A DNA stretch of 64,000 bases from JAMXLG01 sp963765935 (GCA_963765935.1 CAVXXX010000001.1:558001-622000), one strand, 5' to 3'. Shown: positions 34,969 through 44,752, counted from the stretch's first letter. The notes: a model not told the origin generated them from the letters alone. Made by a program: numbers and translations.

Positions 34969-36248
34969 TGCAGCACGTTCTCCAATCGACGTTCGAGAAA
35001 GCGGCGATCCGCGAGGTTTTCGGTCAGCCCGATTGCCCTTCGGTATGCTTGCGCCGCCTCCGCTCTTCTACCTAGGCGGCGCAGCATTTCGGCGCGCGTC
35101 GAGTGCAAGACAGCGTAACGATCGAGCTCACCGTCCGATGCAATAGCGTCGACTGCCGTTAAGGCGCTCTCGAACCCATGGCGCATCCCGCGCGCAGCCG
35201 CACGATTGAGCGCGACGATCGGTGAAGGGTCCAACTCGTAGAGCCGATCGTAGAGTGTCACGATCGCACGCCAATTCGTTTTCTCAAACTTCTCGGCGCG
35301 CGCGTGCACAGCCGCAATCGCCGCTTGAATCTGATACGGTCCGTCGTCGTTGAATCGCGCTGCTTCTTGCAGGTGCGCGAGCCCTGCGTTCATGAGCCAG
35401 CGGTTCCACTTCCTGCGGTCCTGTTCTTCCAGCGTAACCGTATCACCGTTTTCATCCACACGCGCGTCGCGCCGCGCATCGGTGAGCAGCATGAGCGCGA
35501 GCAGTCCGTGCACTTCCGGTTGATCGGGCATCAATTGCGCGAGCAGGCGCGCAAGACGTACCGACTCATTGCAGAGGTCGGCACGTACGCGGGCATCGCC
35601 GGTCGTCGCCGCATAGCCCTCGTTGAACATCATGTAAAGCGTGGCGCACACCGCATCGAGCCGGTCACGAAGATGCGCGGCGTCCGGTACGGTAAACGAG
35701 ATGCCGTTCGCGCGAATCTTTTGCCTTGCACGAACGAGGCGCTGCGCCATGGTAGGAACGGGAACGAGAAATGCGTGCGCGATTTCTTCCGTCGTGAGTC
35801 CGGCGACGGCGCGGAGTGTCAACGCTACGCGCGCTTCGACTCCAAGCGCGGGGTGCGTGCACGCAAAGATGAGTCCAAGGCGATCGTCGGGAACGGCACT
35901 GTCTTCAACATCGGGCGCATACTCCGGAACTGCGGATTCGAGCCGCGCGAGCAGTTCCAATTTCTCGGCGCCACGCGTTTCGCGACGAAGCACGTCGAGC
36001 GCGCGATTGCGAGCGGCGGTGATGATCCATGCGACCGGATTGTTCGGCACGCCGTCGCGCGGCCAGCGCTCGAGTGCGGTGACGTATGCCTCTTGCACCG
36101 CGTCTTCGGCAAGATGCAAGTCCCCGAAGGCGCGCGATAGAACGGCTACCGCGCGCCCGAATTCTACCCGAAACGAATCATTGAGCGACGGGTTGGCCGT
36201 CGCGCATTCCCGGGATGACCATAATGGGTCTGACTTCGATACTTCCAT
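34965..36248 (-). CDS. ECF sigma factor with C-terminal TPR-like extension (ECF42-like)
   Basis: The sigma-2 segment is LAEDAVQEAYVTALERWP and the sigma-4 helix-turn-helix is LTTEEIAHAFLVPVPTMAQRLVRARQKI. After it come about 230 helical residues with TPR-like repeats, the hallmark of group ECF42, whose genes sit next to DGPF/YCII proteins as here. Such factors lack a classical anti-sigma; the extension is thought to regulate them. The start is uncertain: ATG at 36248 (427 residues) overlaps the YCII gene by 71 bp, and no canonical start lies between it and the first conserved residues (FRVEFGRAVAVL). Confidence 0.85.
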   Translation of the reverse strand: MEVSKSDPLWSSRECATANPSLNDSFRVEFGRAVAVLSRAFGDLHLAEDAVQEAYVTALERWPRDGVPNNPVAWIITAARNRALDVLRRETRGAEKLELLARLESAVPEYAPDVEDSAVPDDRLGLIFACTHPALGVEARVALTLRAVAGLTTEEIAHAFLVPVPTMAQRLVRARQKIRANGISFTVPDAAHLRDRLDAVCATLYMMFNEGYAATTGDARVRADLCNESVRLARLLAQLMPDQPEVHGLLALMLLTDARRDARVDENGDTVTLEEQDRRKWNRWLMNAGLAHLQEAARFNDDGPYQIQAAIAAVHARAEKFEKTNWRAIVTLYDRLYELDPSPIVALNRAAARGMRHGFESALTAVDAIASDGELDRYAVLHSTRAEMLRRLGRRAEAAQAYRRAIGLTENLADRRFLERRLENVLH

Positions 36249-36555
36249 CGCGTGCGGCGGGAATTTTCGCCGCCCAGTCCAGGACCTCATCGAGTGTGTC
36301 GCAATCGAAGAGGTAGAAACCGCTGAGCCACTCCTTCGTTTCGGCGAACGGACCGTCGGTCACCGTTCGCTTGCCGTTGCGCACGCGAACGGTCGTAGCA
36401 TCCGCAGTGGGTTGGAGCGGCTCCGCCGCCACGAGCTTGCCGCTTTCACGCGCGGCCTGCGTGTACGCGCCGTATTCTTCGAAGAGCTTTTGGTAGGCTT
36501 CGGGGGACATCTCGGAGGCATCGGTGGGCTGGTAGATCAGACAAATGTACTGCAT
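36178..36555 (-). CDS. YCII-related protein with DGPF motif
   Basis: The 125-residue ferredoxin-like-fold protein starts MQYICLIYQPT and contains the diagnostic TDGPFAETKEWLSGFYLFDCDTLDEVLDWA. Members are small, presumably enzymatic or ligand-binding proteins that accompany ECF42 sigma factors as their likely target or partner. It lies 13 bp after the cytochrome b gene and overlaps the sigma gene. Confidence 0.88.
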   Translation of the reverse strand: MQYICLIYQPTDASEMSPEAYQKLFEEYGAYTQAARESGKLVAAEPLQPTADATTVRVRNGKRTVTDGPFAETKEWLSGFYLFDCDTLDEVLDWAAKIPAARDGSIEVRPIMVIPGMRDGQPVAQ

Positions 36556-36568
36556 GCGTCTCTCCTTA

Positions 36569-37198
36569 TTAGAGCGGGTTCTCTACCGGTAGACGAACGG
36601 CAGCGGCCTCATTCGACAATGTTCCGCCGACGGTCATCGAGCGCAATGCCGGGACGCCGGCACAAAGCACTTGCACCACGTGAATAGACACGAATGCCAA
36701 GAGTGTCGTCGCAAGAACGAGATGGACCGGCAGCACGATGCGTTCCCCGCCGAGCCCGGCCAGCAGCCAAGGGAATTGGTGTTTGAACCAAAGCGCTGCA
36801 CCGGTCAATACCATCAGTGCCCCGCCGCACAGGGTGGCGGTGTAGGCGAGGCGTTGCGGAATGCTGTACTCGAGCGGTCGCTTCGGATCGTGCGCCCAGG
36901 GCGCACCTGACGGTACGATCCGCCGCCACGCGCCGGTCGCCAGCAGCGATGCGATGTATGCCGCACCATTGATTCCGAAGAATGTCCCGGCATACACGTG
37001 CCACGTGAACAGCTCGCGCTTCGTTCCCGCAAATTGCCATGCGTGCCAAAATGCGGCCGGCAGCAGGCGCGCCAACGAAGCGAAGTGCCGGTCGCCTGCA
37101 AACATTGAGAAGCCGCTCCAAACGAGGAATCCAATGATTGCGGCGTTGGTCCAGTGTCCGATGCGCGTGCGCAGTGTATGCGTTTGCTCGCGTTCCAT
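36569..37198 (-). CDS. Cytochrome b/b561-type membrane protein
   Basis: The 209-residue protein has four to five membrane helices with histidines placed for haem b: His in RIGHWTNAAIIGFLVWSG, His in FTWHVYAGTFFG, and two in helix 4 (VHLVLATTLLAFVSIHVVQ). This is the pattern of the hydrogenase/formate-dehydrogenase gamma or b561 fold, which anchors an oxidoreductase and passes electrons to quinone. No catalytic partner is adjacent, so its electron donor or acceptor is unknown. Confidence 0.8.
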   Translation of the reverse strand: MEREQTHTLRTRIGHWTNAAIIGFLVWSGFSMFAGDRHFASLARLLPAAFWHAWQFAGTKRELFTWHVYAGTFFGINGAAYIASLLATGAWRRIVPSGAPWAHDPKRPLEYSIPQRLAYTATLCGGALMVLTGAALWFKHQFPWLLAGLGGERIVLPVHLVLATTLLAFVSIHVVQVLCAGVPALRSMTVGGTLSNEAAAVRLPVENPL

Positions 37199-37260
37199 AC
37201 GCCAATTCTCGTGAGCGAACTTGAGAGTTGCCCAACCGGCGCGCGGATTTTTATCTCGCT

Positions 37261-38433
37261 TTAATCGCCGCCGGCGCCCGCGGGCGCGAGCAATTCAAAT
37301 GCTCCTTGCGCCGCGATCCGTTCGCCGGGACGGACACCTCCCGTGACTTGCGCAGTCGTACCATCCTCGTGCGCGACCGCAACGGTTCGCTGCTCGAATT
37401 TGAGCGATCCGTCCTTTTGCTTTGCCTGCACGAAGATGACGTTGCCGCCGCTTTGAGGATCTTGCACGATTGCGGTCTGTGGTATCAGCAATCCGCGAAC
37501 GTGCGCGACGGTAATCTTCGCCGAAAGTGCATTGCCCGCTACCGTGCCCTGCGGTACGCCGCTCACGACGACCGTCGCCGCTTGCGTCGATGGATCGACC
37601 GACGGCACGACGGCCGTGACGCGACCGTTCGAGGTTTGCGACGTGCCGGTGATCGTCAATTCGACCGGATCCCCCACGGCAATGCGAGCTGCATCCGATG
37701 AGGGAACTTGCAGCGTCGCTTGCGCTTGTTGCTCCGGCCCTACGGAAATCACGGCGTTTGTCGGATCGACCGATTCGCCGGCGCGGCGCGAGATCGCGGT
37801 GACGACGCCATCGACGGGACTGCGCAAGCTCGCGCGCGAGAGGTCGGTGTTTGCAAGTTGTGCTTTCACCGCGGCGCTTTGCGATTGCGCGACCGCTGCT
37901 GTGCGATTGGCGCCGGCCGCACGCGCATCGGCCTCGTCGGCAGCCAGTTGTGCACGTGCGTCATCGATGTCTTTCTTCGCTGAAACTCCCGCTCGATACA
38001 AATTTTCCGCGCGCGTTACGACCGCACGATCGACAGCAAGTTTCGTGGTATAGCGATCGACTGACGCTGCGTTCGCCTGCGCGCTTGCCGCTTGCGCATC
38101 GGCCGCCGCCTGTTGTGCGGTCAGTGAGAGCGATCGAGTATCAAGGGTCGCAAGCGTTTGCCCCGCCGCGACGCGATCGCCGACGCGGACGTCGATGCTG
38201 CCGATCACGCCCGAAATCGGAAACGACAGTTGCGTTGTCGTTCCGGCCGGTGCTCCGATCGATCCAGCTTCGTCGAGAACGACCGCGTAGTCTCCGAATC
38301 TCACCGTTGCGAGTTGTACCGAAGGTGCGGCAGCAGTGTCCGCCGGCGTTTGCGACGGACGGTGCGTCAGAAACCAAAACCCGGCGATCGCCCCGATTAC
38401 CATCGCGACCCCAACCCACATCCAGTTACGCAT
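37261..38433 (-). CDS. RND efflux periplasmic adaptor (membrane fusion protein)
   Basis: The 390-residue protein has one N-terminal membrane anchor (WMWVGVAMVIGAIAGFWFL), a lipoyl half-motif (GVIGSIDVRVGDRVAAGQTLATLDTR), a long alanine-rich coiled hairpin (about residues 110-190), the second lipoyl half (ASLRSPVDGVVTAISRRAGE) and a beta-barrel domain. It bridges the RND pump and the TolC channel. The ATG overlaps the TolC gene by 8 bp; it is the last gene of the efflux operon. Confidence 0.9.
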   Translation of the reverse strand: MRNWMWVGVAMVIGAIAGFWFLTHRPSQTPADTAAAPSVQLATVRFGDYAVVLDEAGSIGAPAGTTTQLSFPISGVIGSIDVRVGDRVAAGQTLATLDTRSLSLTAQQAAADAQAASAQANAASVDRYTTKLAVDRAVVTRAENLYRAGVSAKKDIDDARAQLAADEADARAAGANRTAAVAQSQSAAVKAQLANTDLSRASLRSPVDGVVTAISRRAGESVDPTNAVISVGPEQQAQATLQVPSSDAARIAVGDPVELTITGTSQTSNGRVTAVVPSVDPSTQAATVVVSGVPQGTVAGNALSAKITVAHVRGLLIPQTAIVQDPQSGGNVIFVQAKQKDGSLKFEQRTVAVAHEDGTTAQVTGGVRPGERIAAQGAFELLAPAGAGGD

Positions 38434-39649
38434 TCGTCTTTCCTATCAAGAGCCGTAGCGTCGCCTCGGCTTGTTGTTGCTCGTAGAGCGCCGAAATTTG
38501 TCCGACGAGAGCTTGCACGTACGTTGTCCGCGCCGTCTCGATATCCAGGCTCGAACTGGCACCGTTGCGGTATCCGATCTGCGTCGCTTTGAAGGCCGCA
38601 TCGGCTTGCGCAAGCGCGCGTTGCGCTGCTGCGAGGGCGACGGTCTGCGCCCGATAGGAACGCACGGCCGCACCCACCTCCGTCGTTACTAGCCGTTCGG
38701 TTTTGGCGAGTTGCGCTTGTGCTTGCGCAAGACGCGCTTCTTCCGCAACGACACGATCGTGCGCGGCACCGCCGACCGGGAGCGTTGCATTGACGTTCAC
38801 GCTTGGCCCGTGCACGTTCACGCCCGTATCGACACCCGACGTCATCCCTGCGCTCATCGTCACGAGCGGGAGGCCGCCGCGTCGAGCAACGGAAACCGCG
38901 CGTTCTTCCATCGCGACGTTTTCGTGCGCAGACGCAACTTCCGGGCGGGCTGCAAGCGCGACCCCAACCGCCGCCTCCGGCGTGATCGTAACGGGCGGCG
39001 GGTATGACGCGGGCGCGGAAGTTGTACGCAGCATGGAAACTTGCATTCCGAGTTCCGCGGCGAGCGCGGCATCGGCATTATCGGCGTCCGCTTGCGCCTT
39101 TGCCAAATCGGCCTGCGCCTGCGCGACCGCTACGGAAGAGCGAACTTGATCCAATCGCGGAACGTCGCCGTTCGTGTAGCGTAGTTGCGCGGCGCGCAGA
39201 TCAGCCTGCGCACCCTGCAGCGCGACACGACGCGCTTCCAGGGTCGCGCGCGCGGTGAGCGCCGCATAATAGAGACCGATGACGTTGATTCGTTCCGTCC
39301 TCTGCGCGTTTGCAAGATCGAACTGCGCCGCGCGCAGCGATGCGTTCGCTTCTGCAACCGCCGGCGAATAAGCGATGAGGTCGCCGAGCGTTATCTGCGC
39401 GCCTACGGTCGTCAGGCGCTGCGCGATCGTCTCGCCGTTATTTCCGCCTTGCGGCCCTTCGACATACGTACCGAGCAATGCGGGACCGTAACTCGCGCGC
39501 GCCTCGTTGAAGAGCGCCTGTTGCTCCGCGACTTTACCGTTCGCAACGGCAACATCCGGTGAACGTCCGAGTGCGTCCGTCTGCGCCTGATCGAGCGAGA
39601 GTCCCGCAAAACCTTGCAGTACGATCGCAGCGGCGAGGATCAACATCAT
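38426..39649 (-). CDS. TolC-family outer-membrane efflux channel
   Basis: The 407-residue protein has the duplicated TolC architecture of long alanine/glutamine-rich helices (for example AQAQADLAKAQADADNADAALAAELG and the matching second half ending LDIETARTTYVQALVGQISALYEQQQAEATLRLL) after a short signal peptide (MMLILAAAIVLQGFAGLSLDQA). It forms the exit duct for the adjacent RND pump. The start overlaps the RND stop (ATGA). Confidence 0.88.
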   Translation of the reverse strand: MMLILAAAIVLQGFAGLSLDQAQTDALGRSPDVAVANGKVAEQQALFNEARASYGPALLGTYVEGPQGGNNGETIAQRLTTVGAQITLGDLIAYSPAVAEANASLRAAQFDLANAQRTERINVIGLYYAALTARATLEARRVALQGAQADLRAAQLRYTNGDVPRLDQVRSSVAVAQAQADLAKAQADADNADAALAAELGMQVSMLRTTSAPASYPPPVTITPEAAVGVALAARPEVASAHENVAMEERAVSVARRGGLPLVTMSAGMTSGVDTGVNVHGPSVNVNATLPVGGAAHDRVVAEEARLAQAQAQLAKTERLVTTEVGAAVRSYRAQTVALAAAQRALAQADAAFKATQIGYRNGASSSLDIETARTTYVQALVGQISALYEQQQAEATLRLLIGKTNA

Positions 39650-42600
39650 GCCGCAGCCTCCTCTTGCTCAGCGATCCGTTCCTTTCCCGAGAATCCTGCA
39701 TAGAGTACTGGAATGACGACAAGCGTGAATGCCGTTGCCGTCGAGAGCCCGCCGATAACCGCAATTGCGAGCGGTTTCTCCATCGCTGCGCCGGAACCAA
39801 TGCCGAGCGCAAGCGGAAAGAGTCCGCCGATCGCCGCAAAGGTCGTCATGAGGATTGGGCGCAAACGCGTTCGCCCCGCTGCAACGAGCGCATCCTCGAT
39901 CGTGTCGCCGGCGAGACGTCGCTGATTCGCAACGTCGATCAACAGAATCCCATTTTTCACGACGATACCAACGAGCAGCAATAACCCCATGAACGACGAT
40001 ACGTTGAAGGGCGTTCGGGTGAGAAACAAGCCGAGCGCTACACCGATCAGCGCGAGCGGAATTGCGGTCAGAATGACGAGTGGCAAGCGGTAGGAATGAA
40101 ATGTCGCGAGCATCACCGTAAAGACGAGCGCGACCGCGATCGCAATAACCAGCGCGAACTCCCGGAACGAACTTTGCTGCGCCGCATATTCGCCGCCGAT
40201 TGTCGTTCGGTATCCCGGTGGAAGATCGAGGCCGGCAATCGCTTTTTGCACGCCGTCGACGACAGTCGAGAGATTCGCTCCTGAAATCGTCGCGGTAACG
40301 AGCATCTCGCGCTGCCCGTTGTTTTCAAAGATCGAGGTCGAGAGCTGCGCCGCCGCGATTCGTGCAAGCGACGGCAACGCGACGGGCCCGTTCGGCGTAT
40401 TGACGGTATTTTCGTCGAGCGACGACGCGGCATTGCCCACCGCGATGCGGACCGGTACGAGCATGTTCGCGCCGGGGACGTTCGTGGCAACGGAACCTTG
40501 GGTTTGTGCGGCGAGGGAGGCGGCGAACATCGAGGGCTGGATACCAAGCTGCGCGAGACGCCGCTGATCGGGCGAAACGCGAATTGTCGGATCGGTGTAG
40601 AAGACGCCAGAGAACGTGTCCGTTACGCCGTTCACCTTCCCGATGCTATCGCTGATACGATTCGCGTATTTAACGAGCGTTGCTTGATCCGGGCCTTGCA
40701 ACTCAATCTCGAGCGGCGCGGGCGCACCGCTGACATCGTTGATCATGTCTTCAAGGATTTGATGAAAATCGAGCTGCGCGCCGGGAAATGCGGAAGCAAG
40801 CACGTCGCGAAGTCGACCGCTCACGTCTTCATAGCCGGCACGTTGGTTCGCCGGCTTCAGCCGCACTCGAATAATACCCTGATTCTGCGGTATCGGTGAG
40901 ATGCCGTTCGTATCGACGCCGGTCCACCGCCCGACGGAGACAACTGCCGGATCGCGCAGCATCAATTCTTCCATACGCTGTGCGGCCGCGCCCGAAGCCG
41001 GTAAGCTCGTGCCGACCGGCAGTTGATACGCCATCTCGAATTGGCCTTCATCGAGCTTCGGAAGAAAGTCGCTTGGCAAACGGCTCAGCAACACGATGGT
41101 GACGATCAGTACGGCGACCGAGCCGCCGTAGACGACCGCGCGCTGCGCCAGCGTCCAGCGCAAGAGCGTCTCGTAGCGCTCGAGGACGCGGCCGATAAAG
41201 TCGTTCTTTCCTTCATGATCCTGATCTCGTGGACGGATCAGCCACTTTGCGAGCACCGGCGCGAGAAAGAGCGCGAGCGCGAGAGAGACGATCAGCGACG
41301 ATGCAAGCGTCAACGCGAGCGCACGGAAGAAAAACCCACTGACGCCCGAAAGCAGTGCGAGCGGAATAAAGACGACGACGGTCGTTGTTGTCGAGGCCGT
41401 CATCGCTCCGCCGATCTGCGACATCGCATAGCGCACGACTTCCGGAGTCGGCATATCGGGACGCTCGTAGTGATTGCGCGCGATATTTTCGATGACGACG
41501 ATTGCATCGTCGATGATCAGCCCAACGGCAATCGCCAGCCCTCCGACGGACATGAGGTTCAGGGTCTCGCCGGTCTCGCCGATCGCGAAAATCGCAATGG
41601 ACATTGCGATCGGAATGACGATCGCTGCCACGAGCGTCATGCGCACATTACGCAAGAACACGAAGATAACCAGAATCGCAAGCACGGCGCCGATAAGAAT
41701 CGCATCGCGAAGCGAGGCCTGGGATTCTTTGACGAGGACCGTTTGATCCCAAAACCGCGTGAGCTGCGTTCCCGCAGGTAGCGCTCGCGAAAGTGCATCC
41801 GCTCGCGTCGCAACATCGTCGGCCATCTTCACCGCGTCCGACCCGGGCAACGCATAGAAACTCATGATCACCGATGGTTGCGCGTCAAAGCTGACATCGT
41901 TTACCTTTGGCGCCACCCCCAGCGCGACGGCTCCCAGCGCACTAATTGGAACGGCGCCATTCTTCTTCGTCGAAACCGTGACGCGTGCCAGGTCCTGCGC
42001 CGTGCGAATGTTCGCGTCCACGACGATGACATTGCGGACATAATGGGAAACGCGCAAACCGACCGGCGTGACTTGCGTTGCTTGTGTGAGTGCACTATCG
42101 ACATCGTCCGCAGTCAGTCCGTATTGCGCGAGCGCGCTCGGATTCAAATTAACGTGGAACTCGCGTTGCGGACCGCCCGTCACCGAAACGCGCGCGAGAC
42201 CGGGCGCGCCATAAAAATGCGGGACCATCGATTGCTGCGCAAGCTCGCGCAGCAATGTCTGCGACATGGTCGTCGACGTCAACGCATAGGAAACAATCGG
42301 CTCGCGATTCGGATTGATAATCGAGGCCTGCACGTTGACGTTCGGCGGCAGCGCACTTTGCGTTTGGGCGATGGCTTGATCGACGTACGTTAAATCGCCC
42401 TGCACGTTCGTCTTCGGATCGAACTCGACGATAAGCTCGGCGTTGCCTTGCGCGGATGTCGTGCGGACGCGCGTGACCGATGGCAAACCTTGAAACGCCT
42501 GCTCGAGCGGCAGACTGACGGCGGTCCGCACCTGATCGGGTGGCAAATTTCCCACATCCGCCACCACGTCGATGCGCGAGAACGTCATGTTTGGGAAGAT

Positions 42601-42705
42601 GCTTGCCGGAATCGTCGTGTAAGCGTAGACGCCGAGCACGGTGAGGACCGCTACGACAAAGACGATGACTTTTTCGTAGCGGGCGCCGAACGCTGCGAAG
42701 TTCAC
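39646..42705 (-). CDS. RND-family inner-membrane efflux pump (HAE1-like)
   Basis: The 1019-residue protein has an AcrB-like plan: first helix followed by IPASIFPNMTFSRIDVVADVGNLPPDQV, two periplasmic halves, and helix 4 with the proton-relay acidic pair in AVGLIIDDAIVVIEN. It should pump hydrophobic or amphipathic compounds out of the membrane/periplasm using protons. The true start is GTG at 42705, overlapping the kinase stop (GTGA) behind GGGGGA; a frame open to 42765 is rejected. The operon's two-component genes probably control it. Confidence 0.93.
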   Translation of the reverse strand: MNFAAFGARYEKVIVFVVAVLTVLGVYAYTTIPASIFPNMTFSRIDVVADVGNLPPDQVRTAVSLPLEQAFQGLPSVTRVRTTSAQGNAELIVEFDPKTNVQGDLTYVDQAIAQTQSALPPNVNVQASIINPNREPIVSYALTSTTMSQTLLRELAQQSMVPHFYGAPGLARVSVTGGPQREFHVNLNPSALAQYGLTADDVDSALTQATQVTPVGLRVSHYVRNVIVVDANIRTAQDLARVTVSTKKNGAVPISALGAVALGVAPKVNDVSFDAQPSVIMSFYALPGSDAVKMADDVATRADALSRALPAGTQLTRFWDQTVLVKESQASLRDAILIGAVLAILVIFVFLRNVRMTLVAAIVIPIAMSIAIFAIGETGETLNLMSVGGLAIAVGLIIDDAIVVIENIARNHYERPDMPTPEVVRYAMSQIGGAMTASTTTTVVVFIPLALLSGVSGFFFRALALTLASSLIVSLALALFLAPVLAKWLIRPRDQDHEGKNDFIGRVLERYETLLRWTLAQRAVVYGGSVAVLIVTIVLLSRLPSDFLPKLDEGQFEMAYQLPVGTSLPASGAAAQRMEELMLRDPAVVSVGRWTGVDTNGISPIPQNQGIIRVRLKPANQRAGYEDVSGRLRDVLASAFPGAQLDFHQILEDMINDVSGAPAPLEIELQGPDQATLVKYANRISDSIGKVNGVTDTFSGVFYTDPTIRVSPDQRRLAQLGIQPSMFAASLAAQTQGSVATNVPGANMLVPVRIAVGNAASSLDENTVNTPNGPVALPSLARIAAAQLSTSIFENNGQREMLVTATISGANLSTVVDGVQKAIAGLDLPPGYRTTIGGEYAAQQSSFREFALVIAIAVALVFTVMLATFHSYRLPLVILTAIPLALIGVALGLFLTRTPFNVSSFMGLLLLVGIVVKNGILLIDVANQRRLAGDTIEDALVAAGRTRLRPILMTTFAAIGGLFPLALGIGSGAAMEKPLAIAVIGGLSTATAFTLVVIPVLYAGFSGKERIAEQEEAAA

Positions 42706-44084
42706 TCCCCCATTTTGCCGGTCGCAGATGACGCGTCGATGAATGGCAAACGAAAGGTTACGCACGCCCCGTGCGGCGCTACGTTTGTCAGGGTTAGGTT
42801 TCCGCCATGCGCACGTACGATTGCGTCTGCTATCGACAGACCAAGGCCCGTTCCACCGCGCCGGCGTGCCGGGTCGCCGCGCCAGAACCGCTCGGTCGCG
42901 TGCGCCAATCCTTCCTCCGTGAAGCCGGGACCATCGTCTTCCACAGAAACGTCAACGGATTCGTCGTTGCGCGCGACATGCAATACGACACGACGGTTCG
43001 CAAAATCGAGCGCATTGTGCACGAGCGCTGCAATTGCCCGCTCCAACGCTTGGGCGTCGCCTTCCACAACGCTTTCGTCGGCATCCGTTTCGATCGTGAT
43101 TCCGCGCGATGCGGCGGCGGGCACAAATCGTTGCACCGTAAGCGCGATGATTTCACCGACATCGACGGGTGCGAATTGCAGCCGCGCGGAATCTGCGCGC
43201 GCGGCTACAAGCAGCGCATCGACGAGCGTATCGATGCGATCGACTTCATTCACGATCGTGTGCAGCGCCTGACGGTATTCATCGCTCGTCCGCTCCTTCG
43301 CAAGTGCGACGTCGGCTTCTGCGCGAATGACTGCGAGAGGCGCGCGCAATTCGTGGGACGCGTCGGCCGTAAAACGCCGTTGTCGCATGAATGCGCCTTC
43401 GAGCCGGTCCAACATGCGATTGAATGCCGAACCGAGGCGGCCGAGTTCGTCTTGGCCTTGCGCGCCGACGCGGCGAGAAAGATCGTGCGCTTCGATCTCC
43501 GTTGCAAGCGACGTGAATCGTTCCAGCGGCGCAAGGGCTCGACGTGAGAGCGTCGATGAAAGAATGACGACGACGCCGCCCACTCCCAGTGCGGCAAGCG
43601 CCATTGCCACGATCGCATAGCGATCGAAGTCAGCGATGAAGCTGCTTCCCTGCCACACCGCGACCGTTCCGTAGCCGGCGCCGTCGCGCTGGATCGGTGT
43701 AATCGCAACGCGCAACGGCGTGTCGTCCGACTGTGCGCTAAACGTTGCGCTTGCGAGGCCACCCGGCGTTGCGAGCCGGATGATGCCGGACGGTACGGCA
43801 GGCGCGGTGGTAAAGTACACCGTTCCGTCGTTCGTAAAGACCGCGGCTTCCATAACGCCGCCCATGGCGCCGACCAGTTGCTGGCGATCCTCGTCATCGA
43901 GCCGAAGGTTTCCATGATGGACGTCGACGACCGCCGTCGCTGCCGCAGCCGCCGTCAAGAGCCGTTGATCGAGCGAACTACGCAACGACCGGTCGATGGC
44001 GGTGAGCGAAACGATTGCAAGAATTACAACGGCGATGAAGACCGCGATGCCGTACGTCCAGGCCAGACGCGCGCGCAGACTCAC
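42702..44084 (-). CDS. Sensor histidine kinase of the efflux operon
   Basis: The 460-residue membrane kinase has helix 1 (WTYGIAVFIAVVILAIVSLTAID), a periplasmic sensor of about 120 residues, helix 2 (ALAALGVGGVVVILSSTL), a HAMP linker, the H-box FTADASHELRAPLAVIRAE, and the ATP-binding N/G boxes (DDGPGFTEEG, GGTGLGLSIADAIVRAHGG). It should phosphorylate the adjacent OmpR-type regulator. It starts with GTG overlapping the regulator stop (GTGA); the open frame to 44219 is a shadow. Confidence 0.92.
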   Translation of the reverse strand: MSLRARLAWTYGIAVFIAVVILAIVSLTAIDRSLRSSLDQRLLTAAAAATAVVDVHHGNLRLDDEDRQQLVGAMGGVMEAAVFTNDGTVYFTTAPAVPSGIIRLATPGGLASATFSAQSDDTPLRVAITPIQRDGAGYGTVAVWQGSSFIADFDRYAIVAMALAALGVGGVVVILSSTLSRRALAPLERFTSLATEIEAHDLSRRVGAQGQDELGRLGSAFNRMLDRLEGAFMRQRRFTADASHELRAPLAVIRAEADVALAKERTSDEYRQALHTIVNEVDRIDTLVDALLVAARADSARLQFAPVDVGEIIALTVQRFVPAAASRGITIETDADESVVEGDAQALERAIAALVHNALDFANRRVVLHVARNDESVDVSVEDDGPGFTEEGLAHATERFWRGDPARRRGGTGLGLSIADAIVRAHGGNLTLTNVAPHGACVTFRLPFIDASSATGKMGE

Positions 44085-44752
44085 GCGCGTTCCATCCGAT
44101 AGCCGATGCCGCGAACTGTTTGCAACAACGGCGCTTCCCCTTCGGCGTCGATCTTTAAGCGCAGACGGCGAACGTACACATCGACAACATTCGACGTTGT
44201 TTCGCTGGTGCGATCCCACAACGCCGTCTCGATCATGGGGCGCGTGAGCACGCGGCCGGCGTTGCGCATAAAGTATTCTAGGAACGCAAGCTCACGAGCA
44301 GTGAAGTCGATCTCGCGATGGCCGCGCGTCACACGGCGCGTCGCAAGGTCCAGCGTAAGGCTCCCTACCTTTAATAGAGCCGGCGCCGGCGGCGCTTCAC
44401 GCCGCGCAACGCTGCGCAGTCGCGCTTCCAGTTCGCGCATTGCAAACGGCTTGCGAATATAGTCGTCCGCGCCTGCGTCGAGCCCCGCGACGACGTCGTC
44501 AGTTTCGTCGCGGGACGTCGCGATAACGATCGGCGTCGCGATGCCCGATGCGCGAACCGCGCGAAGCACGTCCAAACCATCGCGGCCCGGCAGGTTCAAA
44601 TCGAGTACGATCGCGTCATACCCCGGCTCCGACGCAAGCAGCAGTCCGGAGGGGCCGTCCTGCGCGAGGTCGACGACATGGCCTTGATCTTGCAAGCCAC
44701 GTCGTAGCGCATCCGCAAGCCGGTCGTCGTCTTCCACGATCAACAATCGCAC
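44081..44752 (-). CDS. OmpR/PhoB-family response regulator
   Basis: The 223-residue regulator has a receiver domain (LLIVEDDDRLADALRRGL, phosphoacceptor Asp in DAIVLDLNLPGRDG, IRKPFAMRELEARL) and a C-terminal winged helix (DFTARELAFLEYFMRNAGRVLTR, NVVDVYVRRLRLKID). It starts with GTG and is the first gene of RR-HK-RND-TolC-adaptor, so it most likely activates its own operon. It is divergent from the chemoreceptor fusion gene, 60 bp away. Confidence 0.93.
   Translation of the reverse strand: MRLLIVEDDDRLADALRRGLQDQGHVVDLAQDGPSGLLLASEPGYDAIVLDLNLPGRDGLDVLRAVRASGIATPIVIATSRDETDDVVAGLDAGADDYIRKPFAMRELEARLRSVARREAPPAPALLKVGSLTLDLATRRVTRGHREIDFTARELAFLEYFMRNAGRVLTRPMIETALWDRTSETTSNVVDVYVRRLRLKIDAEGEAPLLQTVRGIGYRMERA

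Noticed and set aside
39559..43547. Several plus-strand frames (up to 252 codons) opposite the RND pump and kinase
   Set aside because: They are highly charged Arg/Asp-rich shadows without domains, starts or ribosome sites.
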